A stretch of 9,304 bases of DNA from NCBI GenBank assembly GCA_013204355.1, contig JABMOA010000028.1:1-9304 (forward strand). Direction: 5' to 3'. The translations under genes and the position numbers were made by a program. Origin of the DNA: Candidatus Woesearchaeota archaeon (lineage in GTDB: Archaea; Nanobdellota; Nanobdellia; Woesearchaeales; GW2011-AR9). The notes beneath the pieces are model-generated. The model did not search any database. It saw only the letters and a list, made by a program, of their open reading frames with translations, and had not been told where the DNA came from. Every line of letters begins with the position of its first letter. Positions within the stretch are counted from its first letter, which is position 1. Shown piece after piece: positions 6,438-9,304 of the stretch.

Positions 6438-7829
6438 ATGGTGAATAAAAAGTTTGTAATACTCTTTGTAGTAGTATTAATCCTAGTTTTATCTCTCCCA
6501 ACAGCTTTAGCTGAAGAGAACTCTACACTGAACTCAACTTCAAATATAACTGTCAATCCAAATACGCAGAAAATCGCATCCTTAGAATTAAAAATAAATT
6601 CATTAGAAAGTAAAATTTATACATTACAAACAGACCTACAAACTTTAGACAATAAGATTTCTACCATTAAAAATGATGTTGAAATCATTAATTCTCAACA
6701 GAACCAACTTTCTCAAGAAATAAAACAGGACTTCGGATCTGTGTCAACAGGTCTTGCAGGCTTACAACAAAATCTTGACACAACAAAGAATAATTTAACG
6801 GAAGTAGCTGACGATTTAAAAGGAACAAAATCATTTAACACATTCCTTGCATTTATTATTTTTTTAGTTATTATTGGGCTAGGTGCAGGAATTTACTACA
6901 TTAAAAAAAAAGGATTTTTTAGTAATGGCCTTTTCAACAATAAAGTTCATCCACATGTCGCAAATTACATTACTGACCATATTAAACAAGGTAAGAAATT
7001 TGATCATATTAAACAAAACCTAGTTCAAGCTGGATGGGATGAAAAGGATATCCATCATGCGTATAAACATACCTTAAAACAAAATTATAAATCATATAAA
7101 AAAACACAAGGTCCTGACAAAAAAAAAGTTTTGATTATTAGTATTATTGGTATTGCAATTATTATTATTGGAATGTTTAGTTTATCTGGATCTGTTGGTC
7201 AAGCTGTTAAAATTCAACAAAATGTAAATACCGAAACACGAGTTTTAACAACTGACATTATTTGTGAGGATGGCTTAATTCTTAATCCAACAGGAGATGG
7301 ATGTTGCCAAGATGTGAATCAAAATAATGTATGTGATGAGATTGATACCTATCAAGCAAATAAAGTTAAAGAAGATAAAGCTGTATGTGCTGACAACAAT
7401 GAGTGTTCTGCAGATAAAGTTTGTATCAACAGCAAATGTGGATATGTAAAAGACATTTACAAAGGAAGTGCTGTATGTAGTAAGAAATGTTCCTATTATT
7501 CTGTTGAAACAATTACAAGCGATGGAGAAACATATTTCCATAAGCCTGGACAAGGTGGTTATACTGCAGCTGGTGGCTTGGCATGGGATTTGATAGATGC
7601 GCCAAGCCATTGTATTGAAGAAAATGCACAAGCTGTTTTTGAAATATCTAAATTTGGACCCTCAAGATCAGTTGATGCTGAAGGGAATAAGAAAACTAAA
7701 ATTAGTCTCATTGGAAAAGAATTTGTAGCATTAGAACAAGGAAAGAATAGTAAAATCATTACACATCCGGCTAACAGCAATATTAAATTCACATTACTCG
7801 CAGATGAGATTTTTGAGAATTGTGGCTAA
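6438..7829 (+). CDS. Secreted/membrane protein with coiled coil, cytoplasmic helical module and Cys-rich ectodomain
   Basis: I do not recognise a named family. Residues 1-25 look like a signal peptide (KK, long hydrophobic stretch, cleavage-like ALA-EE). Residues 43-128 form a heptad-like coiled coil (S-L-E-L-K-I-N-S-L-E-S-K-I and onward), and the stretch just before it is rich in Asn, Ser and Thr with N-x-S/T sites. A membrane helix at 136-155 is followed by KKK. A probably cytoplasmic module at 172-215 has the pattern Y-I-x8-G-x4-I-x3-L-x2-A-G-W-x4-I, which I recall from many DPANN membrane proteins. A second membrane helix at 231-248 puts the rest outside. That part has 12 cysteines in the C-terminal 190 residues (276, 289, 290, 299, 317, 323, 329, 334, 347, 351, 392, 462), including CCQDVNQNNVCDE, a calcium-loop-like pattern. 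The gene ends with a 4-base overlap with the convergent zinc-ribbon gene. A cell-surface or envelope role is inferred only from topology. Confidence 0.88.
   Translation: MVNKKFVILFVVVLILVLSLPTALAEENSTLNSTSNITVNPNTQKIASLELKINSLESKIYTLQTDLQTLDNKISTIKNDVEIINSQQNQLSQEIKQDFGSVSTGLAGLQQNLDTTKNNLTEVADDLKGTKSFNTFLAFIIFLVIIGLGAGIYYIKKKGFFSNGLFNNKVHPHVANYITDHIKQGKKFDHIKQNLVQAGWDEKDIHHAYKHTLKQNYKSYKKTQGPDKKKVLIISIIGIAIIIIGMFSLSGSVGQAVKIQQNVNTETRVLTTDIICEDGLILNPTGDGCCQDVNQNNVCDEIDTYQANKVKEDKAVCADNNECSADKVCINSKCGYVKDIYKGSAVCSKKCSYYSVETITSDGETYFHKPGQGGYTAAGGLAWDLIDAPSHCIEENAQAVFEISKFGPSRSVDAEGNKKTKISLIGKEFVALEQGKNSKIITHPANSNIKFTLLADEIFENCG
6975..7017 (+). repeat. Short direct repeat inside the membrane protein gene
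   Basis: GACCATATTAAACAAG (6975-6990) recurs with one early and one late mismatch-tolerant difference as GATCATATTAAACAAA (7002-7017), 27 bases later. It encodes D-H-I-K-Q twice (residues 180-184 and 189-193) in the cytoplasmic helical module, keeping frame. It looks like a small nine-codon slippage duplication; chance similarity in AT-rich coding sequence is less likely because the match extends through third positions. Confidence 0.5.
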
Positions 7830-8140
7830 AAAGCATCCCTTGCCAAATCCACCCTCAAATCAAAGTCAAACCGATTCACGAATTCTTTTGCTAAAGTTGG
7901 ATCATGTTCTTTGATAAATTCATAGATATCCTTAGAAAAACAATGAGCACATAGACTCATACCCTGATGACATTTGATACATTGAACTTCACCACCATAA
8001 TGAAATCCCACAATATGTTGTGCAAGGTCTGGACGTGATTCATGAACAAGAATATACATCTCTTCAGAAAGACAGCTTGCACAGATAGGATTTGTAATTG
8101 CTTGTTCACATTGTACACAACAACTTGTAATTGCCCTCAT
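7826..8140 (-). CDS. Small protein of two tandem four-cysteine zinc-ribbon-like units
   Basis: An unrecognised 104-residue protein counted from the ATG at 8138-8140. It contains the same unit twice. Unit 1 has Cys8, Cys11, Cys20, Cys23 and then LSEEMY..V.E..P.LA...V..F. Unit 2 has Cys54, Cys57, Cys64, Cys67 and then FSKDIY..I.E..P.LA..FV..F. Each is a CxxC-x(6-8)-CxxC knuckle pair, likely to bind one zinc, followed by an amphipathic helix. Conserved positions after the last Cys of each unit are Ser, Tyr, Glu, Pro, Leu, Ala and Val. There is no membrane segment. An upstream in-frame ATG would give 111 residues with a hydrophobic start (MFWLLFF), but the shared TATA box 26 bases before Met8 favours the shorter form. 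The 3' end overlaps the convergent gene by 4 bases. Function is unknown; nucleic-acid or protein binding is only a general expectation for zinc ribbons. Confidence 0.75.
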   Translation of the reverse strand: MRAITSCCVQCEQAITNPICASCLSEEMYILVHESRPDLAQHIVGFHYGGEVQCIKCHQGMSLCAHCFSKDIYEFIKEHDPTLAKEFVNRFDFDLRVDLARDAF

Positions 8141-8160
8141 AAAAAATAATAACCAAAACA

Positions 8161-8172
8161 AATATATATATT
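8161..8172. promoter_or_regulatory. Shared palindromic TATA box for two divergent genes
   Basis: AATATATATATT at 8161-8172 is a perfect 12-base palindrome lying between two divergent ATGs 50 bases apart. Its centre is 26.5 bases from the minus-strand ATG at 8140 and 23.5 bases from the plus-strand ATG at 8190. One TBP-binding site could therefore drive leaderless transcription in either direction. The other sequence in the gap offers no alternative box at a suitable distance, except ATTATACATATTA at about 8170-8182, which is too close to 8190. Confidence 0.55.
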
Positions 8173-8189
8173 ATACATATTAACTTAAT

Positions 8190-8666
8190 ATGACGTATAT
8201 ACGTGTTAAGAAAATAAGTAACAAACCCTATGCGTATCTTGTAGAAAGCCAATCAACGAAACGGGGACCAAGACAGCGTGTAAAACAATATCTTGGACGA
8301 ATTCATACAGTAGAACAACAAAAGAACGAAAAATCTATGGTTGTTGGTAAAACAAAGAAAGATTTTTTACAAAACATGGTTCTTCGTGAGTTGATACCTG
8401 CAGGATTCTCTAAAAAAGGAACAAAATTTAGTTACGAACAATTACATTTCTGCCCAGAAGAATTAACATTACGTAAAAAAAACAATAAAGAAGCTATAAT
8501 AAAAATGAATGAAGGATATTTATGTAGCTTTACTGTTGAAAGGTTACATAAATTTTCAAAAAAAGATGATATTAACAAAGATGCATTACTCTTAGCAAAA
8601 CATTTCTTAGAAGCAGGTTTAACTATTTCTGAAGAAGAATTTGTAAGTTATTATAAGTTATTGTAA
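8190..8666 (+). CDS. Basic protein with transposase-like N-terminal segment
   Basis: A 158-residue basic protein, not assigned to a family. The first 40 residues (YIRVKKISNKPYAYLVESQS, then RGPRQRVKQYLGRIH) resemble the N-terminal strand segment of IS1634/IS1549-type DDE transposases, in which R-V-K-K-x-[NK]-x-x-Y-A-Y-L-V-E and R-Q-R-V-x-x-Y-L-G recur. The catalytic DDE core is missing, and the remaining 115 residues do not look like a transposase. Residues 60-120 are Lys-rich, and the end D-A-L-L-L-A-K-H-F-L-E-A-G-L-T-I-S-E-E-E-F looks helical. I recall similar stand-alone proteins from DPANN archaea, where a domesticated or nucleic-acid-binding use of this segment would be plausible. No inverted repeats or target duplications flank it. 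The start fits the shared TATA box, and the stop overlaps the next convergent gene by 9 bases. Confidence 0.75.
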   Translation: MTYIRVKKISNKPYAYLVESQSTKRGPRQRVKQYLGRIHTVEQQKNEKSMVVGKTKKDFLQNMVLRELIPAGFSKKGTKFSYEQLHFCPEELTLRKKNNKEAIIKMNEGYLCSFTVERLHKFSKKDDINKDALLLAKHFLEAGLTISEEEFVSYYKLL

Positions 8667-9173
8667 AAAAAGAAATCTTCGTAAGTAACTAAAAATATTT
8701 GGTTTTGATAGAAACACTTTTGAATTTTCTGTAACCATTTCTATTGAGGCATCTATTTGACCGTTATGAGTCATCGAATCATATGCATCTAATATTGTTC
8801 TAAAATGTTCCAAATCTAAACGCATACCAGGTTTCTCTAAAGGACCAACATGACCATTTCGCAAATGTGTAGCATCTAACAAATATGTGAAAATATCTTC
8901 TTTTCGTTCATAAGTACTTGAAAAAGGAACAGGGAATCTATCATAATTATTATTAATTTTATATGTCCTTCCTGTAATTAAATCTTCTAATTCTGGTTTT
9001 CGTCCAACAAAAACATCTAAACCAGTAATTGTATCTTTTAAAGAATCATTATTTAATTGAAATAAAAAAGGTTTATTAGCATTTTCAATATCGTCCATCT
9101 CCAAAATTTGAGGATTTGTAACATAAAGTGCTGCAACATTGTTTCGTTCTGCTAAAATAAAGTCATATTTCAT
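8658..9173 (-). CDS. Orphan hypothetical protein
   Basis: I do not recognise this protein. It has 171 residues from the ATG at 9171-9173 (MKYDFILAERNNVAALYVTN). An in-frame ATG nine bases upstream at 9182 would add MFL. The TATA box at 9199-9206 is centred 29.5 bases from 9173 and only 20.5 bases from 9182, so the shorter start is preferred. There is no signal peptide or membrane helix, and no Cys pairs. Overall it looks like a soluble alpha/beta protein. The most ordered-looking stretch is the middle to late part (FTYLLDATHLRNGH, then GMRLDLEHFRTILDAYDS), which may be the functional core. The C-terminus S-Y-L-R-R-F-L-F-L-Q is basic and hydrophobic. Codon use and base composition look like those of the neighbours. 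The 3' end overlaps the convergent gene by 9 bases. The long open frame, own promoter and good start context support a real gene. Confidence 0.7.
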   Translation of the reverse strand: MKYDFILAERNNVAALYVTNPQILEMDDIENANKPFLFQLNNDSLKDTITGLDVFVGRKPELEDLITGRTYKINNNYDRFPVPFSSTYERKEDIFTYLLDATHLRNGHVGPLEKPGMRLDLEHFRTILDAYDSMTHNGQIDASIEMVTENSKVFLSKPNIFSYLRRFLFLQ

Positions 9174-9198
9174 GAGAAACATAAACCCATATGATTTA

Positions 9199-9206
9199 TT
9201 TATAAA
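9199..9206 (-). promoter_or_regulatory. TATA box of the orphan gene at 8658-9173
   Basis: TTTATAAA at 9199-9206 is a palindromic TATA box centred about 29 bases from the Met4 codon of the longest reading frame. This predicts transcription starting around 9176, after the first ATG (9180-9182) has been passed, and so argues for translation from 9173. Confidence 0.55.
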
Positions 9207-9283
9207 TGTATCTTACGACGTAAAGAAAAGTAGAGAAGAGAAACCCAAAAAGGTGCACTTACGATAACACTTATTGCTAACAT
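9200..9283 (-). other. Doubtful 27-codon hydrophobic reading frame
   Basis: In the last stretch of the window an ATG at 9281-9283 opens a 27-codon frame, MLAISVIVSAPFWVSLLYFS then LRRKIHL. It reads like one membrane-spanning helix with a positive C-terminal end. An in-frame stop lies just upstream, so it is not the tail of a larger gene. It overlaps the promoter of the orphan gene. No ribosome binding site or convincing TATA box is visible before the window ends. Chance is the simplest explanation, since AT-rich sequence often encodes short hydrophobic frames. Nothing else is recognised in 9207-9304. Confidence 0.15.
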
Positions 9284-9304
9284 TTTTTATGATATGGGTA
9301 AAGG

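Noticed and set aside
6902..6910. Possible frameshift or sequencing error in the A9 run of the membrane protein gene
   Set aside because: The frame continues through a coherent cytoplasmic module, a second membrane helix and the Cys-rich domain, so the sequence as given is consistent.
7275..7631. Open frame of 118 codons opposite the membrane protein gene
   Set aside because: The plus-strand protein there has a coherent Cys-rich domain; the antisense frame reflects the low stop frequency opposite that sequence and has no start signals.
1..9304. tRNA genes, rRNA, CRISPR array or insertion sequence ends
   Set aside because: No cloverleaf-like segment with a T-loop, no regularly spaced repeats and no terminal inverted repeats were seen when reading both strands; the transposase-like protein at 8190 lacks flanking repeats.

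Overview
The window is AT-rich and reads as a stretch of an archaeal chromosome. The archaeal markers are the start of a proteasome beta subunit with a T-G|T-T-T processing site, an Orc1/Cdc6 replication initiator, an archaeal/eukaryal-like motif 3 in seryl-tRNA synthetase, and TATA boxes placed 24-29 bases before start codons in place of -35/-10 promoters. Several small unrecognised proteins resemble those of DPANN-type genomes (Woesearchaeota/Pacearchaeota-like). That placement is a guess from recognition, not a measurement.

Layout. Positions 1-224 (minus) hold the N-terminal part of the proteasome beta subunit. It is followed by a complete MutL with intact ATPase and endonuclease motifs (318-2153, minus). 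From 2234 to 3974 three plus-strand genes follow: a DUF2062 membrane protein, a DUF212 / divergent PAP2-like membrane protein, and a stand-alone NAD(P)H-hydrate epimerase. A small hairpin cluster lies between the first two (2747-2803). The epimerase converges on and overlaps orc1/cdc6 (3941-5008, minus), which lies just downstream of serS (5051-6337, minus). Divergent from serS is a 463-residue protein with a signal peptide, an external coiled coil, a cytoplasmic helical module and an external Cys-rich domain (6438-7829, plus). It converges on a small protein made of two tandem four-cysteine zinc-ribbon-like units (7826-8140, minus). That gene shares one palindromic TATA box with a divergent basic protein whose N-terminus resembles IS1634-type transposases (8190-8666, plus). 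The last gene is an unrecognised orphan (8658-9173, minus). The final 120 bases hold its promoter and a doubtful 27-codon frame.

How it fits together. The recognised genes are housekeeping: protein turnover, mismatch repair, nicotinamide nucleotide repair, replication initiation and tRNA charging. Almost every gene has its own TATA box, so this is mostly a row of single-gene transcription units, not an operon. Most TATA-to-ATG distances predict leaderless mRNAs; psmB and the 463-residue protein are the two with a short leader. No stretch longer than about 300 bases lacks a gene. No tRNA, rRNA, CRISPR array, insertion sequence or replication origin was recognised. The accessory part from 6438 onward carries the unfamiliar material; nothing there amounts to a demonstrable new system, but the duplicated zinc-ribbon protein and the two-sided membrane protein are the best candidates for follow-up.
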